Below, one piece after another: positions 1-10,300 of a stretch of 64,000 nt of DNA. Source of the stretch: Variovorax paradoxus (GTDB lineage: Bacteria; Pseudomonadota; Gammaproteobacteria; Burkholderiales; Burkholderiaceae_C); the NCBI RefSeq assembly GCF_009498455.1, contig NZ_CP045644.1, positions 682,001 through 746,000 of the forward strand, read 5' to 3'. Made by a program: the position numbers and the translations under genes. Positions within the stretch are counted from its first letter, which is position 1; each line of letters begins with the position of its first letter. A model generated the notes under the pieces. The model had not been told where the DNA came from. It searched no databases and was given only the letters and a program-made list of their open reading frames with translations.

Positions 1-573
1 GATGTTCACCGGGTCGGCAAACGTGGACGTGCCGGCCTTGCCCGCGATGATGCCGCCGTACACCTTCACGAGGTTGATCGACACCAGCAGCAGCAAGGTG
101 CCGATGACGATCTTCGGAAAGAAGCGCAGGCAGCGCGCGAACACCGGCAGCACCAGAAAGTAGAACAGCGCCGTGAGGATCACCGCGCCCGAGGCGGTCT
201 GCAGGTCGCGCTGCTGGGCGATGGTCACGAACATCACGATGGGCGCACCGCCCGGCACCATCACGAACGGCAGGCGCGCGCCGAACTTCCACGGCCCGAA
301 CGACTGCAGCAAGGTGCCCACGCCGCACAGCAAAAAGGTGGCGCTGATCAGGTTGACCGTGAGCGCGGAGTCCAGCCCCAGCGCCTTGGCCACGAGGAAC
401 ACGGACGTGATGGGCACGGCCGCCATCACCAGCACGTGCTGCAGGCCGAACAGGAGCAGTTGCGACAAGGGCAGCATCGCGTCGACTGGGGCAATCGTGG
501 CGGTGGTTGCGGAGGGCGTGCCGACAGGCACGACAGAAGGCACAGCAGAGGCATCGGGAACACGGGACATCAT
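1..573 (-). CDS. NCS2-family nucleobase (xanthine/uracil) permease, C-terminus outside window
   Basis: Reading leftward from ATG at 573-571, the open frame runs off the window edge (191 codons visible). After a 30-residue Ala/Val/Thr-rich lead it has the family's opening, LPLSQLLLFGLQHVLVMAAV, followed by several hydrophobic segments and the GPWKFGARLPF region. NCS2 proteins are inner-membrane proton symporters for purines and pyrimidines. An AAGGA ribosome-binding site lies 5 bases before the start. The gene is divergent from the LacI-type regulator at 718, and two palindromic operators lie between them, so it is probably that regulator's target. The substrate (xanthine, uracil or urate) cannot be told from this half. 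Confidence 0.85.
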   Translation of the reverse strand, partial: MMSRVPDASAVPSVVPVGTPSATTATIAPVDAMLPLSQLLLFGLQHVLVMAAVPITSVFLVAKALGLDSALTVNLISATFLLCGVGTLLQSFGPWKFGARLPFVMVPGGAPIVMFVTIAQQRDLQTASGAVILTALFYFLVLPVFARCLRFFPKIVIGTLLLLVSINLVKVYGGIIAGKAGTSTFADPVNI

Positions 574-592
574 GGAATCCTTGAACCGGGAC

Positions 593-616
593 CGCGCCCA
601 AATCGATTTGGGCGCG
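593..616. promoter_or_regulatory. Perfect 24-bp palindrome, candidate LacI-family operator O1
   Basis: The 24 bases are fully self-complementary around a central CG at 604/605; the core is CCCAAATCGATTTGGG. LacI/PurR-family operators are typically 14-20 bp palindromes with a central CpG. It lies 20 bases upstream of the permease start and about 100 bases upstream of the regulator start. Confidence 0.7.
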
Positions 617-667
617 CTGGCAAAAAAAGCCGCCGAAGCGGGTGAAGTACATTCCGTGGCAGCGAGC

Positions 668-683
668 CCCAAAACGATTTGGG
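668..683. promoter_or_regulatory. Second, imperfect copy of the operator (O2)
   Basis: CCCAAAACGATTTGGG matches the core of the palindrome at 593-616 except for one base next to the central CG (A for T). It lies 34 bases upstream of the regulator ATG at 718, a position suited to autorepression. Its centre is 71 bp from O1, close to seven helical turns. Confidence 0.65.
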
Positions 684-717
684 AATTGAATCACCGCTTT
701 TCGAAAAGGTCAACGGG

Positions 718-1758
718 ATGAGCACCAATCCATCGCCGCGGGCAAACATCAAGGACGTGGCGCGCGAAGCGGGCGTGTCGCCGACCACCGTCTCGCACGC
801 ACTCAACGCCCGGGGCCAGGTCGATGCCGAAACGCGCGCGCGCGTCGAGCAGGCGGCGCTGAAGCTGGGCTACCGGCCCAACCGCAATGCGCAGCGGCTG
901 CGCACGGGCGAGGCGCACATGATCGTGCTGCTGTCGTCGATGCCGTTCGCCGTGGCCGGCGGCCCGTCGCGCCTCGGCTTCCTGATGGAAGTGGCGGCCG
1001 TAGCGGCAGCGGCGGCGCTCGACCGCCGCCTGGCGCTGGTGCTGGCGCCGCCCATGGAAACCGGGCGCGTGCCGATGGAGCTGCTCGACGTCGATGGCGC
1101 ACTGGTCATCGAGCCCTCGGCGGGCGACCCCAACCTGGCGTACCTGCTGCGGCGCGGTCTGCCGGTGGTGGCCATCGGCAAGCCCGCCGAAGAAGCGGCC
1201 GACGGGCCGGCGATGCCGCCCTATGTCGACATTCACTCGGGCCAGACCACGCGCCTGCTGCTCGACCACCTGCACGACCAGGGCGCGCGCAAGGTCGCGA
1301 TGATCCTCGGCTCGGCCGCGCGCAACTCGTATGTGGAAGGCCAGGCGGCCTACCAGGCCTTCGCCGCCGCACACGGGCAGGCGCCGCTGCTGTCGCTGGT
1401 CGACGAGGCCGAGGGCGAAAACGGCGGCCGGCAGGCCGCGCTGGCGCTGCTGGCGGCGCACCCCGACATCGACGCCTTCTGCGTGCCGGTCGACGCCTTC
1501 GCCTCGGGCGCGGTGGCAGCGGTTGTCGAATCGGGCCGGCGCATTCCCGACGACGTGATGGTCGTCACGCGCTACGACGGCCTGCGCGCCCGCACCTGCG
1601 TGCCGCCGCTCACGGCCGTCGACCTGCACCTGGACGAGGTCGCGCAGCAGGCGATTGCGCTGCTGTTCGACCACCTGCGCGGCGACACCAGCCGGCGCCG
1701 CGTCGAGGGGCCGGCGGCCCAGTTGGTGCCGCGCTTGTCGTCGGCACGCCAGCGCTGA
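718..1758 (+). CDS. LacI-family transcriptional regulator
   Basis: 346 residues. The N-terminal helix-turn-helix NIKDVAREAGVSPTTVSHAL is the classic LacI DNA-binding domain, followed by the hinge region and a periplasmic-binding-protein-like effector domain. The ATG at 718 is preferred over an upstream in-frame GTG/TTG because it gives the usual short lead before the HTH and has AAAGG about 8 bases before it. It is divergent from the NCS2 permease, with two LacI-type palindromes between, so it probably senses a nucleobase or a breakdown product and represses both itself and the permease. The ligand is inferred from context only. Confidence 0.9.
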   Translation: MSTNPSPRANIKDVAREAGVSPTTVSHALNARGQVDAETRARVEQAALKLGYRPNRNAQRLRTGEAHMIVLLSSMPFAVAGGPSRLGFLMEVAAVAAAAALDRRLALVLAPPMETGRVPMELLDVDGALVIEPSAGDPNLAYLLRRGLPVVAIGKPAEEAADGPAMPPYVDIHSGQTTRLLLDHLHDQGARKVAMILGSAARNSYVEGQAAYQAFAAAHGQAPLLSLVDEAEGENGGRQAALALLAAHPDIDAFCVPVDAFASGAVAAVVESGRRIPDDVMVVTRYDGLRARTCVPPLTAVDLHLDEVAQQAIALLFDHLRGDTSRRRVEGPAAQLVPRLSSARQR

Positions 1759-1765
1759 TCGCGCC

Positions 1766-3124
1766 TCAGTTGGGCTTGCTGCGCGACACGCGCCACACCG
1801 CGTTGCCCACGTCGTCCGCCACCAGCAGCGCGCCGCTCTTGTCGAGCGCCACCCCGACCGGCCGGCCGTGCGCCTTTTCGTCGGCGCTCAAAAAGCCCGT
1901 GAGGATGTCGACCGGCGGCCCGCTCGGCTTGCCGCCGATGAAGGGCACGAACACGACCTTGTAGCCCGACTTGGGCTTGCGGTTCCACGAGCCGTGCTCG
2001 CCGATGAAGGCGCCGCTCGCGAACTCGGGCGGCATGCCGCGCGGGTTCGAGAACACCAGGCCCAGCGGCGCGACGTGCGAGCCCAGCGCGTAGTCGGGCG
2101 CCAGCGCCTTCGCCACGAGCTCGGGCTTTTGCGGCGTGACGCGCGCATCGACCACGCCGCCCCAGTAGCTCCAGGGCCAGCCGTAGAAGGCGCCGTCTTT
2201 CACCGAGGTGAGGTAGTCGGGTACGAGGTCGCTGCCGATTTCGTCGCGCTCGTTCACCACGGTCCACAGCGTGTTGGTCTCGGGCTCCCAGCCCAGGCCG
2301 TTGGGGTTGCGCAGGCCGCTCGCGAACAGGCGCTTCTCGCCGCTCTTCGCATCGACCTCCCAGATCGCTGCGCGCCCCTCTTCGGCCGCCATGCCGTTCT
2401 CGCCGATGTTGCTGTTGGAGCCGACCGTGACGTAGAGCTTGCTGCCGTCGGCATTGGCGATGACGTTCTTGGTCCAGTGGTGGTTGATGCCCGCGGGCAG
2501 CGCCGTCACGACCACCGGCTTGGCGCGGGCCGACGTGTCGCCTTCGGTGTAGGGCACCTTCACGAGCGCATCGGCATTGGCGATGAAGAGCTCGTTGCCG
2601 ACCAGCGCCATGCCATAGGGCGAGACGAGGTCCGACAGGAACACCTGCTTCACCTCGGCCAGGCCGTCGCCGTCGGCATCGCGCAGCAGGGTGATGCGGT
2701 TGGCGCTGGGCACGCCGGCGCCGGCGCGGCCCATCACCTTGCCCATGACCCAGTTGCGCACCTTCGCGACCGGGCCGCCAGTGTCGCTGCCTTCGGGCTT
2801 GGGCGGCTTGTTGCTTTCGGCCACCAGCACGTCGCCGTTGGGCAGCGTGTAGACCCAGCGCGGATGGTCCAGCCCGCGCGCCAGCGCCGTCACGCGCAGG
2901 CCTTCGGCGGGCGTGGGCGCGGCGGTGTCGGTCCACCCGACGGCGGGCGCCACGTTGACGGTGGGAATCAGCGTCTTGTTCGGATCGACGAGCTGTGGCC
3001 GGGGGCCGGTCGTGAGTTCGGGCGAGAGCTTGGCGGTCTCGCCGCAGCCGGCGACGAGCAGCACGGCGGCCATGGCCGCTGCGGAAAGAGCGAGGGGAGC
3101 GGGACGGTGCGGCGATGCGTTCAT
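1766..3124 (-). CDS. Sorbosone/glucose dehydrogenase-family beta-propeller lipoprotein
   Basis: 452 residues. It begins with a lipoprotein signal ending LLVAGC, so Cys is probably lipidated and the protein sits in the periplasm. The body has the propeller repeats typical of PQQ-dependent sugar dehydrogenases: [41 protein letters not shown] and [12 protein letters not shown]. Family members oxidise aldoses or L-sorbosone with PQQ. The substrate is unknown and many members are poorly characterised. It converges on the LacI gene with only 7 bases between the stops. Confidence 0.85.
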   Translation of the reverse strand: MNASPHRPAPLALSAAAMAAVLLVAGCGETAKLSPELTTGPRPQLVDPNKTLIPTVNVAPAVGWTDTAAPTPAEGLRVTALARGLDHPRWVYTLPNGDVLVAESNKPPKPEGSDTGGPVAKVRNWVMGKVMGRAGAGVPSANRITLLRDADGDGLAEVKQVFLSDLVSPYGMALVGNELFIANADALVKVPYTEGDTSARAKPVVVTALPAGINHHWTKNVIANADGSKLYVTVGSNSNIGENGMAAEEGRAAIWEVDAKSGEKRLFASGLRNPNGLGWEPETNTLWTVVNERDEIGSDLVPDYLTSVKDGAFYGWPWSYWGGVVDARVTPQKPELVAKALAPDYALGSHVAPLGLVFSNPRGMPPEFASGAFIGEHGSWNRKPKSGYKVVFVPFIGGKPSGPPVDILTGFLSADEKAHGRPVGVALDKSGALLVADDVGNAVWRVSRSKPN

Positions 3125-3254
3125 GCAGATTCCTTGCGCGGCGGACGGCCGCAGACCGCCGGATCATGCGCAATCGCATGGCGCGGGCGTGTCGGTCGTG
3201 GGCGCTTTCCGGCGTGCGCGCACCTCCTTCGCGCATCGTCGCTACCATCGCCGC

Positions 3255-4031
3255 ATGACCGACGACCTGTTCCGCGCCGACGCCTACCTGCGCACCTGTG
3301 AAGCCCGCATCCTGCGCCTCGACGACACCGGCATCGTGCTGGACCGCACCGTGTTCTATCCGCTGGGCGGCGGGCAGGCCGGCGACGCCGGCGTGCTGGT
3401 GCTCGCCGACGGCCGCGAAATCGCCATCGTCGACACCCGCAAGGCCAAGGATGCCGAGGGCCAGCCGACTGCCGAGTTCGTTCACGTGCCCGCGCCCGAC
3501 CAGGCCGAGCTGCTGGCCGCGCTGGCGCCCGGCGACACCGTCACCGCCCGCCTCGACTGGGAGCGCCGCCATCGGCTGATGCGCTTCCACACCGCCAGCC
3601 ACCTGCTGTGCCACCTCGTGCCGGTGCCGGTGAACGGCTGCTCGATCACGCCCGAATACGCGCGCATCGACTTCCACATCACCGACCCGCTCGACAAGGA
3701 AACGCTCACCGCCGGCCTCGCGAAGCTGGTCGAAGCCGCCCATCCGCTGACCGTGGGCGCCATCACCGACGCCGAGCTCGACGCCAACCCTGCGCTGGTC
3801 AAGAGCATGAGCGTGCAACCGCCGCGCGGCACGGGCACGGTGCGCACCATCCGCATCGGCGGCACGGGCGAGGACGGCAGCACGCCCTCGATCGACTTCC
3901 AGCCCTGCGGCGGCACGCACGTGGCCAACACGGCGGAAATCGGCGCCATGGTCGTCACCAAGATCGAGAAGAAGAGCGCGACCACCCGGCGCGTGGTCCT
4001 GGGCTGGCCCGCGGCAGTACCCGCGGCCTGA
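3255..4031 (+). CDS. Alanyl-tRNA editing protein, AlaX type
   Basis: 258 residues. This is a free-standing homologue of the AlaRS editing domain that hydrolyses Ser- or Gly-tRNA(Ala). The four zinc ligands are visible: HxxxH at His112 and His116 (HTASH) and CxxxH at Cys218 and His222 (CGGTH). The N-terminal FYPLGGGQAGD loop is also typical. The ATG at 3255 is chosen because MTDDLFRADAYL matches the family start; the frame is open further upstream but that part has no family resemblance. It precedes dsbD by 62 bases on the same strand. Confidence 0.92.
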   Translation: MTDDLFRADAYLRTCEARILRLDDTGIVLDRTVFYPLGGGQAGDAGVLVLADGREIAIVDTRKAKDAEGQPTAEFVHVPAPDQAELLAALAPGDTVTARLDWERRHRLMRFHTASHLLCHLVPVPVNGCSITPEYARIDFHITDPLDKETLTAGLAKLVEAAHPLTVGAITDAELDANPALVKSMSVQPPRGTGTVRTIRIGGTGEDGSTPSIDFQPCGGTHVANTAEIGAMVVTKIEKKSATTRRVVLGWPAAVPAA

Positions 4032-4093
4032 GTCCCCCGGAAAGACCCGGCCTCCAGGAACTTCGCCCCGCCCTCTGGCTCCGACTGTCCGGC

Positions 4094-6313
4094 ATGATCC
4101 TTTCGCGCATCACTCTCGCTCCCTTTCTGATAGCTATTGCCGCAGCCTGCATGCCGGCTGCGGCCCAGCTGGCCCCGAAGACCAGGGCCGTGGTCACCAC
4201 CCCCCATGTGCGCGCCGAGCTGGTCGCCCATGCGCCCGACGGTGTGGCGCCCGGCGCGCCGGTCTGGATCGGGCTGCAGATCACCCACCAGCCCGAGTGG
4301 CACACCTACTGGAAGAACGCCGGCGATTCGGGTCTTCCGACGGAATTGAAGTGGACGCTGCCCGCCGGCGTCTCGACCGGCGAGATCGCCTGGCCGGTGC
4401 CCAAGAAGATCCCGGTCGGCACGCTCGCCAACTACGGCTACGAGAACACCGTGCTGCTGCCGGTGCCGCTCGAGGTTTCGACACTCTACAAACCCGACGT
4501 GGCGCTCACCGGCGGATCGCCCGCGATGGACATCAAGCTGCAGGCCTCCTGGCTGGTCTGCCGCAAGGAATGCATTCCTGAAGAGGGCGAGTTCACGCTC
4601 TCGCTGCCCACGCGCGGTTCCACCGCGCTGAACAAGGCGGCCTTCGACACCGCGCAGGCCGCGCAACCGCAGCCGCTGGGCGCGCCCGGCGCCATCGCCG
4701 TCGACGGCCAGCAACTGAAGGTGCGCCTCGACGGCCTGCCCGCCGCAGTGCGCGGCAAGACGCTCGAGTTCTTCCCCGAAACGCCCGAGGTGATCCGCAC
4801 CGCCGCCGTGTCGGGCAAGGACTGGACGCAGGCCTGGGACGGCGCGACCTGGACCGCCACCATGCCGCTGGCCGACCAGCGCAGCGAAAGCCCCACCGTC
4901 ATGCCCGTCGTGGTGGTGCTGGCCGAGGCCGATCGCCAGTCGGGCCAGCCCGTGGCATGGCGCGCCGAAGCGCCGGTGTCGGGCACCTGGCCCACCGCTG
5001 CGGCCGCGCCGCGCGCCGCCGCGGTGTCGCCCGCGCTGCAGGCGGCGCTGGCGGCCAACGCGGCGCAAGCGGCGGCCCCCGCTGCTGCCCAAGCCCAGCC
5101 CGCCGGCGCCTTCATGGTCGCCCTGCTCGGTGCGCTGCTCGGCGGCCTGCTGCTCAACCTCATGCCCTGCGTGTTCCCGATCCTCGCGATCAAGGTGCTG
5201 GGCTTCGCGCGGCAGGCGGGCAACGCCAGCGCGCACCGCAAGGCGGGCCTGGCCTACACGGGCGGCGTGATGCTGTCGTTCCTCGCGCTGGGCGGCGCCA
5301 TGCTCGCGCTGCGCGCGGCCGGTGCGCAACTCGGCTGGGGTTTCCAGCTGCAGTCGCCCGCCGTGGTGGCGGCTCTGGCAGCGCTCTTCACCTTGCTCGG
5401 CCTGAACCTGGCGGGCGTGTTCGAGTTCGGCCGCGCGGCGCCGCAGTCGGTGTGCAGCGCGCAGGCCAAGCACCCGCTGGCCAACGACTTCCTCTCCGGC
5501 GTGCTCGCCGTGGTGATCGCCTCGCCCTGCACCGCGCCGTTCATGGGCGCCTCGCTGGGCTTTGCCATCGGCCTGCCGGCCACGCAGGCGCTGATGCTGT
5601 TCGCGGCACTGGGCCTCGGCCTCGCCCTGCCCTACCTGGTGGCGGGCTTCGTGCCGGCCGTGGCGCGCCTGCTGCCCAAGCCGGGCCCGTGGATGCACAC
5701 GCTGCGCCGCCTGCTCGCCTTCCCGATGTTCGCGACCGTGGCCTGGCTGGTCTGGGTGCTGGGCCAGCAAAGCGGCATCGACGGCGCGGGCACGCTGCTC
5801 GCGCTGCTGGTGTGCCTGGCCGCCGTGGTCTGGGCGTTCACGCTGCGCGGACGCACGCGGGTCGTCATCGCCACCGTGATGATCGCCTTCACTGCCGTGC
5901 TGGCCGGCGCCATCGGCCGCAACATCGTGCAAGTGCCCGAACCGGCCAAGCTGGCCGCGGCGCCGAACGACGGCGAGCGCTGGCAGCCGTGGTCGGCCCA
6001 GCGCGTGAGCGACATGGCGAACGCCGGCCGCCCCGTCTTCATCGACTTCACCGCCGCCTGGTGCGTGACCTGCCAGTACAACAAGAAGAGCACGCTGGCC
6101 GACGCCGAGGTGCTCGCCGACTTCGATGCCAAGCAGGTCGCCATGCTGCGCGCCGACTGGACCCGCCGCGACCCCGCCATCACCGCCGCGCTCACCGCGC
6201 TGGGCCGCAGCGGCGTGCCGGTGTATGTGCTGCAGGCGCCAGGCAAGGCGCCCGTGGTGCTGACCGAAATCCTCAGCAAGGACGAGGTGCGCGCCGCGTT
6301 GGCAGCGCTTTGA
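4094..6313 (+). CDS. dsbD: Thiol:disulfide interchange protein DsbD (protein-disulfide reductase)
   Basis: 739 residues. It carries electrons from cytoplasmic thioredoxin across the inner membrane to periplasmic oxidoreductases. Order: signal peptide (about 1-22, ending PAAAQ), a periplasmic domain with a CRKEC motif, a long Ala/Pro linker, an eight-helix membrane domain with the paired cysteines Cys359 (MPCVFP) and Cys479 (SPCTAP), and a C-terminal thioredoxin domain with WCVTC (Cys657, Cys660). All three redox centres are intact. The ATG at 4094 begins a good signal peptide; the open frame extends upstream without similarity. A thioredoxin-fold gene follows and may be a client. Confidence 0.93.
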   Translation: MILSRITLAPFLIAIAAACMPAAAQLAPKTRAVVTTPHVRAELVAHAPDGVAPGAPVWIGLQITHQPEWHTYWKNAGDSGLPTELKWTLPAGVSTGEIAWPVPKKIPVGTLANYGYENTVLLPVPLEVSTLYKPDVALTGGSPAMDIKLQASWLVCRKECIPEEGEFTLSLPTRGSTALNKAAFDTAQAAQPQPLGAPGAIAVDGQQLKVRLDGLPAAVRGKTLEFFPETPEVIRTAAVSGKDWTQAWDGATWTATMPLADQRSESPTVMPVVVVLAEADRQSGQPVAWRAEAPVSGTWPTAAAAPRAAAVSPALQAALAANAAQAAAPAAAQAQPAGAFMVALLGALLGGLLLNLMPCVFPILAIKVLGFARQAGNASAHRKAGLAYTGGVMLSFLALGGAMLALRAAGAQLGWGFQLQSPAVVAALAALFTLLGLNLAGVFEFGRAAPQSVCSAQAKHPLANDFLSGVLAVVIASPCTAPFMGASLGFAIGLPATQALMLFAALGLGLALPYLVAGFVPAVARLLPKPGPWMHTLRRLLAFPMFATVAWLVWVLGQQSGIDGAGTLLALLVCLAAVVWAFTLRGRTRVVIATVMIAFTAVLAGAIGRNIVQVPEPAKLAAAPNDGERWQPWSAQRVSDMANAGRPVFIDFTAAWCVTCQYNKKSTLADAEVLADFDAKQVAMLRADWTRRDPAITAALTALGRSGVPVYVLQAPGKAPVVLTEILSKDEVRAALAAL

Positions 6314-6438
6314 GAGCCGATGCAGTGAAATGAATTGAGATGACAACGCCGCTGTCATGGGTTGTCACACGCACTTGAAGAAACCGTTCTAAGCTGCAGT
6401 TGTTGTTTGGAATTTTGTTTTTGGAGTTCAAGCTGGCC

Positions 6439-7131
6439 ATGACGCTTTCGCCCACTGTCGACTCACGCTCCCTTCGCGCCGCGCGCCAGGCGCGCGCCGC
6501 CCTCAGCCGCGCTTCCCGCCGCGCCGTCGTTGCCGCCGCCGTGGCGCTGGGCGCCACCTTCCTCATGGGCACCAACGCCTTTGCCGCGCCGGCCGTGGGC
6601 CAGCAGGCGCCCGATTTCGTCGCCGTCGACACCAGCGGCGCCAAGCACAAGCTGTCCGATTTCGCGGGCAAGTTCGTGGTGCTCGAATGGACCAACCCTG
6701 GCTGCCCCTTCGTGCGCAAGCACTACGGCAGCGGCAACATGCCCGCCACGCAGAAAGCGGCCACCGACAAGGGCGTGGTCTGGCTCGCGATCAACTCCAC
6801 CGAACGCGCCGCCAGCGACTACCTGAAGGCCGACGCGCTCGACGCCTGGATGAAGTCGCAAAAGGCCGCGCCCACCGCCGTGCTCATGGACGAAGACGGC
6901 GTCATCGGCCAGGTCTACGGCGCGCGCACCACGCCCCACATCTTCATCATCGATCCCAAGGGCATGCTGGTGTATGCCGGCGGCATCGACAGCATCGCCT
7001 CGGCGCGCGCCGACGACATCAAGACCGCCACCAACTACGTGAACCAGGCGCTGGGCGAAGTGCTCGGCGGAAAACCGGTGTCGACCGCGAGCACGCGGCC
7101 GTACGGGTGTTCGATCAAGTACAAGAGTTGA
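6439..7131 (+). CDS. Exported thioredoxin-like/AhpC-TSA family protein
   Basis: 230 residues. The ATG at 6439 is used in preference to an earlier in-frame TTG at 6400. The N-terminus is a long, Arg-rich signal sequence (SRRAVVAAAV, then a cleavage-like TNAFA-AP), possibly Tat-compatible. The mature part is a redoxin fold: VGQQAPDFVAVDTSG, then WTNPGCPFVRKHYGSGNMP, then TPHIFIIDPKG. Only one Cys is present in the usual active-site region (GCPFV), so it resembles a one-Cys peroxiredoxin-like or redoxin protein rather than CxxC thioredoxin. It follows dsbD by 125 bases and acts in the periplasm by inference. Confidence 0.8.
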   Translation: MTLSPTVDSRSLRAARQARAALSRASRRAVVAAAVALGATFLMGTNAFAAPAVGQQAPDFVAVDTSGAKHKLSDFAGKFVVLEWTNPGCPFVRKHYGSGNMPATQKAATDKGVVWLAINSTERAASDYLKADALDAWMKSQKAAPTAVLMDEDGVIGQVYGARTTPHIFIIDPKGMLVYAGGIDSIASARADDIKTATNYVNQALGEVLGGKPVSTASTRPYGCSIKYKS

Positions 7132-7365
7132 TCGGGCGGGGGCTGCGCCCGCGGGGTTCTCGCGCAAGCTGACGCGCAGGCCTCTTCGTCTCGCATCCTC
7201 GATGACACGGACACGCTGTGTCCAGGCCTGAAACGGGCACGCCCATGCCCGGCCCCTCCCGCTTCGAACCCGTCGGCCGGTTCGTTCGGGCAGAAGCCAA
7301 ATCGCCGCAAAAAGCGCATCATCGTCACTGACGAACCCACGGTGCGGACTGTTCGCGAGGCGAGC

Positions 7366-10300
7366 ATGACAAGAAGGTTCAAGACGCTTTTCTGGGTCGG
7401 CGCTGGACTCGCCGTGGGGGGAACGCTTGCCGCGCTCGTGGCGAACGAGTTGAAGACCTCCCGGCTGCAATCGGCCCTGTGGCGCGACCTTGCCAGCGGT
7501 GCCAACTTCAGCGTCGACGCCGGTGCCAGCGATGCCATCCGCTTTCCCCGCAACGGACCCTACGACGAGCGGCTGGGCTACCACCAGCTTCCCGGCTACA
7601 TCGAACGCCTGAAACCACAGGGCTATGTCGTCACCCGCCAGGCGCGCATGTCGCCGCGGCTGATCGAGCTGCAGGACCACGGGCTCTTTGCGCCCTACCG
7701 CGAGAAAAACCAGGCCGGCCTGACGGTGCGCGACTGCCGCCATGCGGCGCTGCTGCACACGCGTGTGCCGAAGCGCGCCTACGAGCGCTTCGAGGACGTG
7801 CCACCGCTGCTGGTGAGCGCCCTGCTGTTCGTCGAAGACCGCCACCTGCTGGACGCGCAGCCGCTGCAGCGCAACCCCGCGATCGATCCGGAACGCTTCG
7901 CGAAGGCGGCGCTCGAGCAGGCGCTGCGCGCGGTCGGCCTGGGCCAGTCGGCGACGGGCGGCAGCACGCTGGCCACCCAGCTCGAGAAATACCGCCATTC
8001 GCCGCAAGGCCGCACCGGGTCGGTCGGCGAGAAGCTGCGCCAGATGGCATCGGCCTCGCTGCGCGCCTACCAGGACGGCGACGACACGCTGGCGCGGCGG
8101 CGCCAGATCGTCGTCGACTACCTCGACACCGTGCCCCTGGCCGCGCGCCCGGGCCTGGGCGAGGTGCACGGCCTGGGCGATGGCCTGTGGGCCTGGTACG
8201 GACGCGACTTCGGCGAAGTCAACCGCCTGCTCGCCGACCACGCGGAAGAAGCCTCAGCGCCCTCGGACGAAGCGCTCCGGCAGCAGGCCGAGGCCTTCAA
8301 GCAGGCGCTGTCGCTGATGATCGCGCAGCGCCGCCCGTCGCAGCACCTGCTCGGCGACGGCGCCGGCCTGGCCCGGCTGACCGACAGCTACCTGCGGCTG
8401 ATGGCCGAGGCAGGCCTGATCACGCCCGCGCTGCGCGATGCGGCGCTGCCGCTGCCCTTGCACCTGCAGCCCCCGCTGCCGCCCACGCCCCGGCCCGACT
8501 TCGTGCAGCGCAAGGCCGCGAGCGCGCTGCGCACCCACATCGCCACGCTGCTCGACGTGCCGCGTGCCTACGACCTGGAGCGCCTCGACCTCGAGGCCGA
8601 AACCAGCCTGGACGGCGAAGCGCAGGCGCTCGTGGCGCAGGTGCTGGCGGGCCTGCGGACGCCCGCCGCGGCGAAGGCGGCAGGGCTGTACGGCGCCCAC
8701 CTGCTCGACCCGGGCGCCGACCCGAGCCCGCTGGTCTACAGCTTCACGCTGTTCGAGCGCAGTGCCGGGGCGAACCTGCTGCGCGTTCAGGCCGACAACA
8801 TCGACCAGCCCTTCGACGTGAACCAGGGCGCGCGGCTGGACCTGGGCTCGACCGCCAAGCTGCGCACGCTGGTGAGCTACCTCGAGCTGGTGGCCGAGCT
8901 GCACGCGGGCTGGGCCGACTTGAGCACGGCCCAGTTGTCGGCGCTGGCGACCAGTCCGCGCGACCCGCTGGGCGCGTGGGCGCGGCAGTACCTCCTGCGC
9001 GCCAAGGATCGCAGCCTCACGCCGATGCTCGAGGCGGCCATGGAGCGGAAGTATTCGGCGAACCCCGGCGAGTCCTTTTTCACCGGCGGCGGCCTGCACC
9101 AGTTCGAGAACTTCGAGCGCTCGCGCAACAGCAGTTCGATGACGGTGCGGGAGGGCTTCAAGCATTCGGTCAACCTGGTGTTCATTCGCCTGATGCGCGA
9201 CCTGGTGCGCCACCGCATGTTCGGCGGCGCATCGGACGCCGAGCGCCTGCTGAAGGACCCTGCCGACCCGCGCCGGCGCGAAATGCTCGCGCGCTTTGCC
9301 GACCGCGAAGGCTCCGCCTTCCTCGTCCGCTTCCATCGCAAGTACCAGCGCCTGTCGGCCGCGGATGCCGAAGCGCTGCTGCTGCGCGGCCTGAGGCCGT
9401 CGGCGCCGCGCCTGGCGAGCGTGCTGTTCACGATCGAGCCCGAGGCCGGCGAAGAGCGGCTCGACGAACTGCTCACGCAGCGGCTGGGCAAGGGCGCCGG
9501 ATCGCCGCGCGCACTGGGGGCGCTGCGCAACACCTACGCCGGCCTGTCGCTCGCCGATCGCGGCTACGTCGCGCGCGTGCATCCGCTGGAGCTCTGGCTG
9601 GTCGGCTTCCTGCGGACGCACCCCGGCGCCTCGCTGACCGAGGTGCTGGATGCCAGTGCGAGCGAACGTCAGGAGGTCTACGCCTGGCTCTTCAAGACGC
9701 GCCACAAGGGCGCGCAGGACAAGCGCGTGCGCGAGCTGATCGAGCTCGACGCCTTCGCGCAGATTCATCGTTCGTGGCAGCGCGTGGGCTACCCCTTCGC
9801 ATCGCTGACGCCGTCGTATGCGAGCGCGATCGGCGCGTCGGGCGACCGGCCGGCCGCGCTGGCGGAGCTGATGGGCATCATCGCGAACGACGGCGTGCGG
9901 CTGCCCACGCAACGGGTCGGCGCACTGCACTTCGGGCGCGACACGCCCTACGAGACACGGCTGGAGCCGCACAACGCGAGCGCCGAAAGAGTGCTGCCCA
10001 CCGAGGTGACCGCGACGCTGCAGCGCGCGCTGGTCGGGGTGGTGAACGACGGCACGGCACGGCGCTTGAAGGGCGCGCTCACGGACGAGAACGGCCGGGC
10101 CCTCGAGATCGGCGGCAAGACCGGCACCGGCGACCATCGCTACGAGCAAACCGGCCGCGGCGGACGGGTGATCTCGCAGCGCAAGATCGACCGCTCGGCC
10201 ACCTTCGTGTTCATGATCGGCGACCGCTACTTCGGCACCGTCATGGCCTACGTGCACGAGCCCTATGCCGCTCGCTACCGCTTCACGAGTGCGCTGCCGA

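Noticed and set aside
173..721. Rightward ORF of 182 codons opposite the NCS2 permease
   Set aside because: Antisense shadow of the permease; no ribosome-binding site or domain.
691..1674. Long leftward ORF opposite the LacI gene (also 1,572-3,920, 3,482-6,358, 8,254-10,257, 10,430-12,934, 13,110-14,990, 19,482-21,314 and 25,012-27,786)
   Set aside because: Arg/His/Gln-rich shadow frames caused by high GC at third codon positions of the real genes on the other strand; no family features.
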